A DNA stretch of 64,000 nucleotides, from contig OY294052.1 in assembly GCA_958510825.1 (NCBI GenBank), positions 4,485,816 to 4,549,815 on the forward strand, written 5' to 3'. A model generated the notes under the pieces. It was not told the origin of the DNA. It was given only the letters and a program-made list of their open reading frames with translations, and made no database searches. The position numbers and the translations under genes were made by a program. Positions 11,350 to 22,900 of this stretch are shown piece by piece (the first letter of the stretch is position 1; each line of letters opens with the position of its first letter). The DNA comes from Brachypterus glaber (taxonomy: Eukaryota > Arthropoda > Insecta > Coleoptera > Kateretidae).

Positions 11350-12540
11350 GTCCATTTCAATGAGGGCGCGGGCGTAAGAAAAACTGGAGCAACTGGGATG
11401 CGCAGTCGCGCACTGGAAAGCGTGGTCGAGGAGCGCGCGGTGCCCCAGGTGCTGCAATTGAGGTTATGAATAGAATACTTGCCTCGCAATCTCTGCACGT
11501 GTGTACGATGGAATAGGACTGTTCGCAGTCGTAGTGAGTGAGCAGATCGGCAATGCCGCAGGACACTTTCCTGACCACTTCGTCCACTTCGAGGAGCGCT
11601 CCCAACAGCTGTCTGCAGGTGTTTCCTCCTTGGAAAGCAACTTCTGGAAGGGCTTTGTCGAGCGCGTGTTCGCAGCAGTGGCGCATCCGGAGTCCATGCA
11701 GTAGGGTACGCCTGCGCTCGGGCGCCAGATCTCGGCCGCACACCTCCTCTTTGTGCGATTCTTGCAAATAATAAAGGCACTGAGTAGATTTAGTATTGTT
11801 TGCGGGGCAAGGCGGCGGACAGACAGGCACGAGGTTCGCTCCGCAACGAGGTTGCTGGTCGACCGCCGTGGAGGCGGTGTGCAGGTCGCTCGCCGACAGC
11901 CAAGGAAGATCGAAAGACGACGGCAAGGAGGCGGCGAACGCCAGGCCGGCCATCAGGAGCAGCGACAGGCCCGACGGGGCCCGGGGCATTCTGCGGGGCA
12001 GGGCGCGGTGGCGGCTGCTGCGGCGGCGGCGGCTCGGTCGTCGGCAGTTACGGGAGCCGGGAGCATCGCTGCGGGCGGCCGGAGTGCCTCCCCTCGCGGC
12101 TCCCCCCGGGATCCGTGTGTCGTGGCCCCCCGCTAGGCCGCGTGGTGCCGGCGGGCCCCCCACAGTCCACCACGTACATGCTGCTTCATGCTAACCGGTG
12201 GCGATGCTGATGCCAATGGGCCGAACGCCCACCATCACACTCACAACCAGCACGCACTATCTACACGCCACGCACAAACACACTGCACTAGCGGGCTAAC
12301 GCCGCTCCGAGGTCACTACGTGACGCCATCTTGAGAAGGTATACGGTGGTGCGATGGTCACACACAGTCCTCCCCGCCCGGGCGCGAGCTCTGCCGGCCG
12401 TCTCTCGCTCGACACTGCCACCACTAAACCTGAGTCGCTGTGCGCACGCGTCAATCACATTGATTGCCGCCCCACGTCTTCGCCGCCACTGCTTTCTCTT
12501 ATCATGCTTATGCGCCCTCTATGAGTCGGGGAGCGGCTGA
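11350..12540. promoter_or_regulatory. CpG- and GC-rich promoter block
   Basis: A sharply GC-rich, CpG-dense block in otherwise AT-rich DNA. It covers the first coding exon on the minus strand and about 400 bases upstream, including the stretch ccccgcccgggcgcg near 12370. This fits the promoter and first exon of the NLF-1-like gene. I cannot place the transcription start. Confidence 0.55.
11483..12163 (-). CDS. First coding exon of NLF-1/FAM155-like NALCN accessory protein (partial)
   Basis: The reading frame opens at ATG 12163, but the start at 11989 is preferred because it directly gives a hydrophobic signal-like segment (LSLLLMAGLAFAAS). The longer version would add 58 Arg/Pro/Ala-rich residues. 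A cysteine-rich region follows, with CRQ in its middle and ending YSIVHTCRDCE. The order of C, TCRQ and YS..-C..DC agrees with what I recall of the cysteine-rich domain of FAM155/NLF-1, which escorts the NALCN sodium-leak channel to neuronal membranes. One N-glycosylation site (NNT) is visible. The exon runs into AG|GCAAGT at 11482-11477, an excellent GC-AG donor; a GTATTC donor four bases further is weaker. Later exons with the rest of the domain are not visible and probably lie beyond the left edge. The family call rests on remembered motif spacing, not on a search. Confidence 0.55.
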
Positions 12541-13984
12541 TGCCGACAGGACTCTCCTTGATAAACGCACCCTAACGGGATCAGCTGATTTGGTCCTGCT
12601 GATTGGGTGTATCCTACTATTACCCTAATAGGATAATCCTATTATTGTATATTGGATTTAATATTTATTATTCTATTCTGTTCCTATTTGACTTTTTTTT
12701 TATATCGACTGCACTGAGCGTTACGTTTTTTTTTCTATGTAAAAATAAAAAAATGGACAAAAAAATTCTAGGGAACCACCGTGTGTGCACCGTGTGTGCG
12801 CCTTCGCCAAAATTGCAAATATACAGGGTTGTCCTTTTAAATGGTACATCCCCCGTAACTTTTGAACGGGTTGAGGTATAAACTTTAAATTTAGATTTTG
12901 CATAACACACAGTAAAGACTATCATTAGCAATATTTTTTTATTTTTTATTCGGTAAGGTGGCTCCAGGGGATTAGGGGGGGGCAAAAAGTCTTGTAATAT
13001 GTCGTTTTAAAGAGCTTAAAATTTTTAATATTTATGCACAAAATATTGTAAAGAACAATGTTAAAAATAGGCCGTTTTTGGCCCCGTTTTTGGCCCCTTC
13101 GTGCCAACGTATGAAACATACCAATTCCTATAGATTTGGACATGCTGAACACGATGCCGACCTTCAAAATTACAGAAACCCTGTAAAATCGTAAAAAGGT
13201 AAAAAAAGGTTGATTTTGAGCCAGGTAGGAAAAAATATATTGTTTATAGATTTGGGCCCGCTGAACACGATTCCGTTCTCAAAAGTGACAGAAACGGTGG
13301 CGAATACTGATTTTTCTCTTCATAAAAAGGTTAAAATAGGTCAATTGTGAGCTAACGATGTAAAAATAGTATTTTATTCATTCTCTTAATCAATGAGGGT
13401 GAATTTTGCTACACGAGCCGACAGGCGAGTGGCGTAATCATCCGAATGATTATGTCTAACAAAATTAAATAACATATCAAATAGATAACTTTATAAGCTA
13501 TCACACGACCCCCTTTAAAAAATTCTCCCCCATGCCCCCATGCCCACATTTTAAAAGCTAAAAATATTATATTCAAAAAGATAGTTTAAATTATCTCATT
13601 TATGTGTTCCAAATTTGAAGTCGATATCTCAACTCATTCAAAAGTTAAGAGGGGGTGTATAATAAGGACGGCAGGAACATGCTGCCGCTGGATAGAGTGA
13701 ACCTAGTCTGTGAGGCTCGCGCAGTTTTTTTCTTTTACATAGATCTCGCCTTAACTCATAGTTACAACTTTGACCGCAAGATGGTGCAAACTTTTTTATC
13801 CCAACCTAAAAAATATTTTCGTTGTTGTCACCGGCTGTGTTTGTGTTTGGTTTGGTGTAATTCCTGTATTTTGGTGTAATTCCTGTATTTTGGTTCATAT
13901 CGTTTTAATTAATATTGTCAACAGTAATTTTGTTTAATGTTGAAACGTTTTGAGTGTGTTTAGAGCTTTTCTTGGTCTTAAACT
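12541..13984. other. Intergenic region between divergent NLF-1-like and nibrin genes
   Basis: No gene seen. It contains a degenerate repeat beginning near 12818 (atacagggttgtcc...), a related block at 13180-13330, and a 'cacgagccgacaggcgagt' word near 13410 that recurs inverted at 44840. The nibrin promoter must lie at its right end. Confidence 0.5.
13852..13893. repeat. Two tandem copies of a 19-bp unit upstream of nibrin
   Basis: TTGGTGTAATTCCTGTATT occurs twice head to tail, followed by a partial third copy, ending about 90 bases before the nibrin start codon. It may be in the 5' untranslated region. Confidence 0.8.
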
Positions 13985-16900
13985 ATGTTTTTGCTAAAGA
14001 AAGGCGATGGTAAGTTATTTATTGTTATCATCTAAGACCTCGATATTCTTTGATAACATATAGATTCTAAGTATTTTATCTTTATAAATATGTATACTGC
14101 CTTTAGGACTTTTAGGAGTTTTATTTGTGGTGTCGCGAATGTGGAAGCCTGAAGACACCAGATTAGTTAAGTCTACTGTCCTAGGGTAGCACCCTAGCAT
14201 ATCTCTACTCTTTGATATCTCTACTCTTTTAAGACTCTGTAATCAGTCTCTTCTCTTATATCTCCTCTCTTTTACAAGTCTGCTCTGCACTACATGTACT
14301 TGATTATAGACTTACAGCCAAGATGACTTACGTTAAAGTTATCTTCATAAAAAGTTAAACTTTGTTTTGAATTTTTGCACTACAGTGTTTCATACATGCA
14401 AGAACCTTGCTTAGTGTATGATGGGCCTTAAACTAAAACCCTTAATATATGAAACAAGTTTCATGCTGTGCAAGGCGAGATTAAAATAACCAACCAAGTT
14501 TCTAGCTTTTATTTTCAATGCATCAGTTTCTTGCATAATCCCAAGTAACTCAGTATCTATAAAGTATCTCTTACCACTCTTTTGCAGCAAAATTACAGCC
14601 AAATGGCTGCAATTTTGCTCCAAAAGAGTGGTGAGAGATACTTTACAGCCACTGTGTTACTTGGGATATAAAACTTGCATCATCATGATGCTATTATGTA
14701 AAATAAGTTTTATACTAAAAATTCGTATTTTTTAGGATCGTTAGTTTTTTATTTGTTTGAAAATAAAGAGTATAAGGTGGGACGGAAGGACTGTGATATT
14801 TTAATATCAAATGATCAATCTATTAGCAGAAAACATGCAACAATACGCAAAGAGGTAAACTTCCATTTTTTTCTCTTTTACGTTTTCAGATCTAACATAT
14901 CATTAGTATTTTTTTTTTGCAAAAAGTATTTGTTTAAGCTGCTCAGCTCTATAGGTACAGTAAAGAATACCCATGCAGAAAAAAATACAAAAATCTAAAT
15001 ACACTTCTATTACTAGTTACAGCTATTCAAATTGACATCATCACCAAATAATACCTAAATACCATTGTATTTTGCACTTCGCCCATTTTACCATGGTATT
15101 TTGCTATTGTGCACATAGCAAATTACATGTATGTGGGTTATCCATAATAAAAAATTACGATACAATGGTATTTAGGTACTTTTTTTTATTATTATTTCCA
15201 TTCTACCCCATTGTTCAAAAAGAGAACTTGTTTATTTTGTTTATTCCAAAATAAACACCACAAATTTTTGCCCAGAAACTTAAACTTTCTGTTAATTATG
15301 TGGTTGGTTCTGAAGAGGGTGACGAGAGTCTTGTGCCTGTTTATAAATATTTTTATAAAATTTCAGAATGAAAAACTTTTTGTTATTGATAACGGGTCAA
15401 AATATACCTCTAGTTATAATGGTACCATATTGAAACCTAATGAAGAAACAGAAATAAAAGAAAATGGAAAAATTAAATTTGGTGCCATTGAATCAGAATT
15501 CAGGTAAGTTAAAACAAAAAAACTTATAACGAATAGGGCTCAAGAATGGGAGAAGAAAAAATTTTGATGAAAACTTAAATTATACAATTTTTTAAATTAT
15601 TTGACAGCGGATTTTGTGACCGCTAGTATAGCTGTATAATAATAGTAATATTAATTACTACCACCAATTATTACTATTAATAAAGTAATAATTGGTCCCA
15701 TCTTGTCAGAAAACTGTCATTCTCGATCCTTATTCCTCATATAGGGGCTTTTAAAACATTTAATGATTCTTTTATATTTATTTACTATTTAGCATAGAAA
15801 AAATGAAAATCATTACAACGACCACAAAACTAAACGGTTTGGTCAAACAAGAAATAAACACAATTATTAAAAAATTCAATGGTCAACTAATACCAAACTG
15901 GAGTCAAGATTGTTCTCACCTGACTGCTGATGAAATTACATTGACCTTAAAAATTTTGCATGCCTTGATAGATAATGTTCCTCTCATAACACCTAAATAC
16001 TGGATAAAATTGTTGGCTTGTGTGGAAAATAATCTGCCACCACCGAATGTGAAAGATTTTAAGCCACGTTTGGCCGAGGCTGTTTTAAAGGATGTTTCTT
16101 TTGAATATAACCCTAAAAGAAAAACCTTATTTCAGGGAAAATTGTTTAGTTTTTCTACAATGAAGATTAAACAGCAAATGGAGGAAATTATTACTAAAGC
16201 AGGTATACTTTATTTTACTCATATTAAATTTCATAGTTTGATTTTTTACGATACGGCGATTTCGCGTATTTAACTTTACCAGATCTACCAACATACATTC
16301 ATTTCTAATAATTTTGTTTTATTCATTATCCAACCAAGGTGGGTGAGCCAATAATTGCCATGTTCCTAATATTGACACCCCCTCTTACACTTGTTAGTTC
16401 GTCCACTGTGTTATAAATGGCACTGCCAGTATATTTGTTATATCAAAAAGATGCCTGTAAATATATTGTATCTGTATCCAGTTGGTAATGGCGAACACAA
16501 AAACGCAGTTTGTGTTTTGTGCTCTTCCACTATAAAAACTTGTAAAGTTGTGCTGACTGTCGCAAGCTGGGTAGCATCGATTATTGCAGGGCAAGAACGT
16601 AATAAGGTAGGCACATACATGAACTTTCTTGGCCTATATTGTGTTTCACTCAATAAAGAAGTAAAAAGGTAATTTTTTGAGATTTTTGTCTATGTAGCTG
16701 TGTTCCTAATATTGCCTTGCGAAGTAATTGGCAAAAAAAAAGATAAAAACAAAAAAAAACAAGTAAAGAAAGTAACAAAGAAATTAGAGAGTTCTGATGC
16801 TTGGGTCTGCTTTTTATTCGAAGAGAATCGCCAGGCCGACATGAGATTGTAATCGATACATGGCAATAATTGGCTCACCCACCTTATAAAAAGTTGGTAG

Positions 16901-19900
16901 CCCATGGGCTACAGAAATCAAGTTTTAAAATTACAATATTATACAGGGTGATTAGAAACTGCCATGCCAACATTTAAGAGGTGATTTTACATCCAAAAAT
17001 ATGAAAAAAAGTTTCTATAAAGGGTGGTCTGGAAATGAGCCCTAAGGGAGGTACAGCCCTTCGAGATGACATATTGAATGGGGAACAAATAAGATCATCA
17101 AAAAAAATTAATGCTGCAGGGTGATTCTTCATTTAAAACTGAGCAAAAAAGTATTCTTCACCAAAACACCTAAATTTAATATTAAAGGAGTAATAGCCTT
17201 TTAAAAAGTAACGTTTTTAGTGGCACAAAATGTTACTTCCTCTTAATTACATTTTTTTTAAAACGGGTGCTCCTACAGTGTTACACTATATGACATTTTT
17301 TATGTATTTTTACTCAAGAAATCTATATTTTTACAAAAAATCCAAAAAAAACTACACATAAAAAAGTTTGGGTCAAAATGTGTTAAGCCTCACATATTTT
17401 GTCCATCTAGGCACGCCTCTGGATAAATAAAAAAAAATAAATTAACATAAACTTATTGCCCTTATTAATACTAGTATACATGCAAAAGCTCGTCGCTCTA
17501 GCTTAAAGGGTGCCAGAGTTATTAATTAAAAATCTTATTTTTATTACAATTTTAAAGGGCTCATTTCCGGACCAACCTTTATAGGAACTTTTTTTTAGAT
17601 GCAGAATTACCTCTTAAATTTTGGCATGCCAGTTATTGATCACTCTGTATTAAAATTACAGTAGGTATGAAATTCGGCAAAATTTTACGATTTTTTTTGT
17701 TATTCTGGTACTGATACTTAAAGTAAAATACTTTATAAAGAAAAATATTTTTACAACAGGGGGAAAAGTTGAAGAGAAGAAGCTCACTGTAAACGAAATA
17801 AAAAAACTTAAATTGGAGTTCATATTTGTAATAGACAATATGAATGAAAAGACAGATTCTCATATTGAAAGTATAATAGAATACCTTGGTTCTAAAGGCA
17901 AAAGACCCATTCCTTTGCAAGAAATTGCTATGGCAATAGTGCAAAGCTCTTGCGAAAAAGATTGCAACCCTAGTTTTAATCGAGCCGATCAAGTATTTGC
18001 CGTCAGTTCTTCAAGGTCGTCTTCTCAAAGCGTCCCCTTAGTTATGGAGACTCAGTCGCAATATTTTACACCAACGAATCACAAAGATGATAAAAATGAT
18101 ATTATAATCCCAGAGACTGTTGAAATCACAGATTCACAGAAGGTTTGTGATAGTGATGTAGAGATTAATATGGAACCTGATGATGATGAGTTACCTGGCA
18201 ATTCTCAACCTTTAAAACGTGCTTTGGATAGAAAAGAAGATAAAGAGAATCCATCCGAGAATCCGTTTAAAAAGTTTAAATTGACCACTGGGGGAAAAAG
18301 TGAACAGTGAGTATATTTTTGGTTTTCAGAATATATTTTCTTGATATTTTTATGAAAACTGGTATTCAGGGCACGCTACTCTGGAATAAAAATTAAGTTT
18401 TAGTGTTTTGACAACGCAAACCAAGAGTTAATCCTGCTAGCACATTATAGAACCATTAACAGTAGAATCTGAGGTGCTAATGGACTTTTTCCTTAGAAAT
18501 GAACATAGCGGACTTTATAAAACTTTATTTTATACTGTTTTAGATTATTCTATATAAATTTTGGTCAGAGATTTCAAATCCGTTAGCTGAAAGGTCTTAT
18601 CTATACAGTGCGTGCATTAAGTCTGGAATCACCCGATTAACTTTTTAGTTACAAGTAAAACACAAAAACCCTCGGATAGGTCGATTTTTATTTTTAATTT
18701 TGCAAATTATGGTGTAATAAAAGTTATTAAAATTTGCACCCCCTTGCACCCTCACCCCCCAACTTTTTTTTTTCAAATAGCAACCTACCCCTTGTGACAC
18801 TTCGTTGGAAAGGTAATTTAATAAGCTTTCCAACGGTGTATAATAAAGCCTAATTTGGTAAAGGGCTAATGATAAAATGCACAATTTAGTTTATTATAAA
18901 GACATGTAAAGTATAACTTTAGTTCACTATAAATGTTCAAATTGATGTCCTTCAGCTCTTTGACAGTGGACAGTAAAAATACGGGATTAAAATCGATTAA
19001 ATAGTAAACATAAAATTGGTCAATAAAAAGAAAAAAAATTGCATTTTTCAACAGGGTATAAAATATTACAATAAGTTTAAAACAACCTTATTTAGATTCT
19101 CAGGAAGGTGCCAAGTAGGAAATAGGGCAACAATTACCATATTATGCGTAATATTTCACACAAACAATGTTTAAATAAAACATGCGTTTTTTCTAGACCC
19201 TTTAACAAATTAGGCTTTATCATACACTGTTGGAAAGCTTATTAAATTACCTTTCCAATGATGTATCACAAGGGGTAGGTTGCTATTTGAAAAAAAAAGT
19301 TGGGGGGTGAGGGTGCAAGGGGGTGCCAATTTTGATAACTTTTTTTAGACCAAAATTTGCAGAATTAAAAATATAAATCGACCTGTCTGAGGATTTTTGT
19401 ATTTTACTTGTAACTAAAAAGTTATTCGGGTGATTCCAGACTTAATGCACGCACTGTATATGTTTAACATACATAGATAGGACCTTTCAGCTTAGTACGG
19501 CAGAATGAACCACGTATGCGAATTGATTTACGACTCTTTTTGCCTCGACTCCGTCTCAGCAAAAAAAAAACTTCAGTCTCGATCAAATAAGACTTAGTTC
19601 GCATACTAAAGGTGCATACTATACTATTTTATGATTTTTAATATCATCTTTTTCATAAACTGACATTTTTATTCCGAAAAAATACATATTTATTTTTGTC
19701 TTTTTTAGGAATTCTAAAGCCAATCCATCGACCTTTAAGTCTGAAAAGAGCTTTTTATCTAAGGTAATTAATTTTTGTATAAATTTCAATGTTTTCGGAT
19801 ATTTTAATAGAAAAATTAAGATTATAAAACATTTTATATTATCAAATTAGGAAAATTTTGCCCAACCACCTTAATTTTCCGAAAATATTTTTGATAGAAA

Positions 19901-22900
19901 AATATATGATACACTTAGGGGGAATATACTTAAATAGGCAAAAGGTAAGAAAAAAATAAACGGAACATTGCCAATTATTGTATAACATATGCGCTCATCA
20001 AGTTTTAAAAATGTGTTTCTTCTTATTCAAATTCACAGAAAAATATTAAATATTTTTAATGTTTTCTATCTCATAGAAACAATTTATTTCATGGTAAAAG
20101 ACCCTATATAAAACTATTTTATAATCTCAATTTTTTCTTCAATTTAAAGCTAACATAATATTATTAACATATTTTTAGGTATTTTCCTTGTTTAGAGCTT
20201 AGAAATTTTAAAACGAATATTTTTTGCATGCAATATAAATTAATTTAAAAAACTGTTTTAAATTTTGTGTATGTAATGTATACCTAATAATATAATTTTT
20301 TTACAAAGTGTAAAACAAACATTTGCCTATAATTTATTGATAAAAAACGTACTTTAAAAAAAGTCCAAACCAAATTTTTGCATGAAAGTGTATTTTAGGT
20401 TAATTAAAGTTTAATTTAGGTCCATTTCTTGAATTACAGTCCCTGAAACCACAGTTTAATTCTTTTATTTAGGACTAGGAGCAAATAAACTGATTGAAAA
20501 GGATTAAGAATGGTTCTTTTAGGAAAAAAATCGTAAAATGTCCATATTCTCTAATCATTTCTAAAAAACAAATAAATTTAATCAATTCCAAAATAAATTT
20601 ATTCAGGATTTAACAATATGTTTTCCTTAATGTAACAAATAAAAAATTATTTTTAAATTAATACCGAGTAATTCTACCTCTGTTGGATATAACCGCTTCA
20701 ACTCGCCGAGGCATCCTTAAAATTAAGCGATTGAACTAATCTTGGTCTAAGATATTCCACAAATCCGGAAGAACTTGCTAGTTTCATTACGTCATGAAAA
20801 TATGGTTGACGATCAATTACTGCTCCACCAAGCCATGTTCCAGACATGTTCAATACAGTTAAACAAGATAATGAGACAGCGGCGGGTCATTTTTTGTTTT
20901 TTCCATTATTTTTCTTATAGAAACCAAAATATCATTAACTTTTTTCGATCAGTTTATTTTTTTACGATTTCTTATGTGGTAAAAAACATTTGATTCAAAT
21001 TTAAAGTCTCTATGTGAAAGCTTTCTTGAATTACCGTAGATTAAAGTATCATGGGAAGGGACTTTATTAATCTTTTGACCTCTTAATTAATATTTTAAAA
21101 ATTTTAAGATCTAACCCGTTTTGTTTGACAACACATTTGAAAACAATAGTATATTAAAGTACTAGTTTCATAACATACGTTTTTAGCGCACGAGTACAAG
21201 TTTAGAAAACGAGCCGCTTGCGGCGAGTTTTCTAAAGTACTAGTGCTCTAAAAACGTGTTATGAAACGAGTGCTTTATACAATTTTTTCTATTTTGCTCT
21301 AAAATTTAAAAAACTTACATTTAAATTGATGACTGATTTAGGAATTTTTGTTTTGGGTTGGCATTACAGTTTACACTATGTTTAAAATTCTAAGATCAAA
21401 TGAGATTTTGATATACTTTACAGTCATCTCTTCTTTTTTCACTGCAATTAACCAGTCCACAATTTTAACACGGTAAAAAATAACTCAAACACAATATTAA
21501 ACTTTAAACCGACATTGACATTTGCACGCAAAACGTCAAGAGATAGGCTTTTGTATGTTGCCAACCCAACAGAAAAAAAAGTAGAGACCTCTTATGGGCC
21601 TATAAGAACACGCAAAATGCGTGTGATTATGAGCTTATAAGAGTCGCAAAATAGAAAAATACCTTAAAGGCATTTGTGAAATTTTTATAAATTTGGGTAA
21701 ACGTTTGTGTTACACGTTGTATTTAACCAAATAACATATAAACTTTTGTTTTAGAGCTCAGTCAGTTCAAATACTTTAAAACGTAAAGCTTCCGAAGAAT
21801 TAATATCTGAGGAACCTAAATCAAATAAGGGTGATAAAAAAGAGGCGGAATTTAAAAAACCTGAAAAACCTTCCAATCCCTTCACTGTATTTCAATTAAA
21901 AAAACCAAAACGGGAAAATAATGTACCAATAAAAGAAATAACAAATACGTCACATAATTTATCGAAAATAAAGTCGGTGAAAACTCAAAACCTAACCATA
22001 AGAGATGTCGATGAATCCGTCGCCTCCTGGTTGAATAAAAATTCAAAAGTCACGCCGAAAGTCCAAAAAGAAGAGATGGATCAGGAGTTGTGCGGAATTA
22101 TAGAATTTTTTAAGAAGAATGTTAAGATTGAAATTGTGGAAATGGAATTTATCCCCAGAAATTTGGACACTACTGATAATGTTTCCAATTCTACTAATTC
22201 AACCAAAAAGAACTTCAAAAAATTTAGAAAGGTATGAGAGAATCATACATGGGACACTGGGGTGGTCCTTATATTTTTTTATTATCTTAAAATTTTTGTT
22301 TAGGTATAACAAGAAAATTCTGAAAATATGGGATTGATCAAACTTCTCTAAGGGTCCTATTTAGCCCCTAAAATTTGTAAATTACCCATAAATCGTAAAA
22401 ATTCGTTGAAAATTGTCTGTAGTTTTTGTATAAGTGAAAAATTAAAAGGGCTTAAAATATTATTTATCCAATACATACAGATAATAAGACAATTACCAGC
22501 TTTATTTTAAATAGATAAACTCAATAATAACCCCCGCGTGGCTTTTACTTTATTGAGTGGATAATTATTTATTTTACCCACTCAACTGTCGCTTGTCAAA
22601 TTATTTTCTTGTAAATGTCATTAAATTTTTTAATAAAAATATGAATTCCTAAGCTATTTATTGGATAAAACCTTGTATGGCACTCATGGGTAAACCGATA
22701 TTGCCCTCTCGAAAATTAACCTGCTTGGCTGACGCCTCGCAGGTTAATTTTCTCATGGGCAATATCTTACTTTACCCACTAGTACTATAAATAACTATTG
22801 TTTCCTTTTGAGCATACAAAATTATACGCCAAATTTCAAAATGATCAGAAGATTCCAACCCGTGCCGAAAATCCGCTAGGTGCAAAATATTTAGGAGCTT

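Larger units (their letters stand above)
1..11476. other. Gene-poor stretch with hairpin elements
   Basis: I find no gene I can support here. The open frames are short, lack codon bias and have no splice partners. The stretch is AT-rich and holds several inverted-repeat elements listed separately, a GC-rich patch at 6140-7087 and an assembly gap. It may be part of a very long intron of the NLF-1-like gene at 11483-12163, whose next exon I cannot find inside the window. Confidence 0.6.

Noticed and set aside
11501..12540. Several plus-strand open frames in the GC-rich block
   Set aside because: GC-rich DNA opens all frames. The minus frame has the signal peptide, ordered cysteines and a splice donor.
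16391..16672. A 93-codon plus-strand open frame in a nibrin intron
   Set aside because: It lies wholly inside the TIR element at 16337-16885 and shows no recognisable domain.
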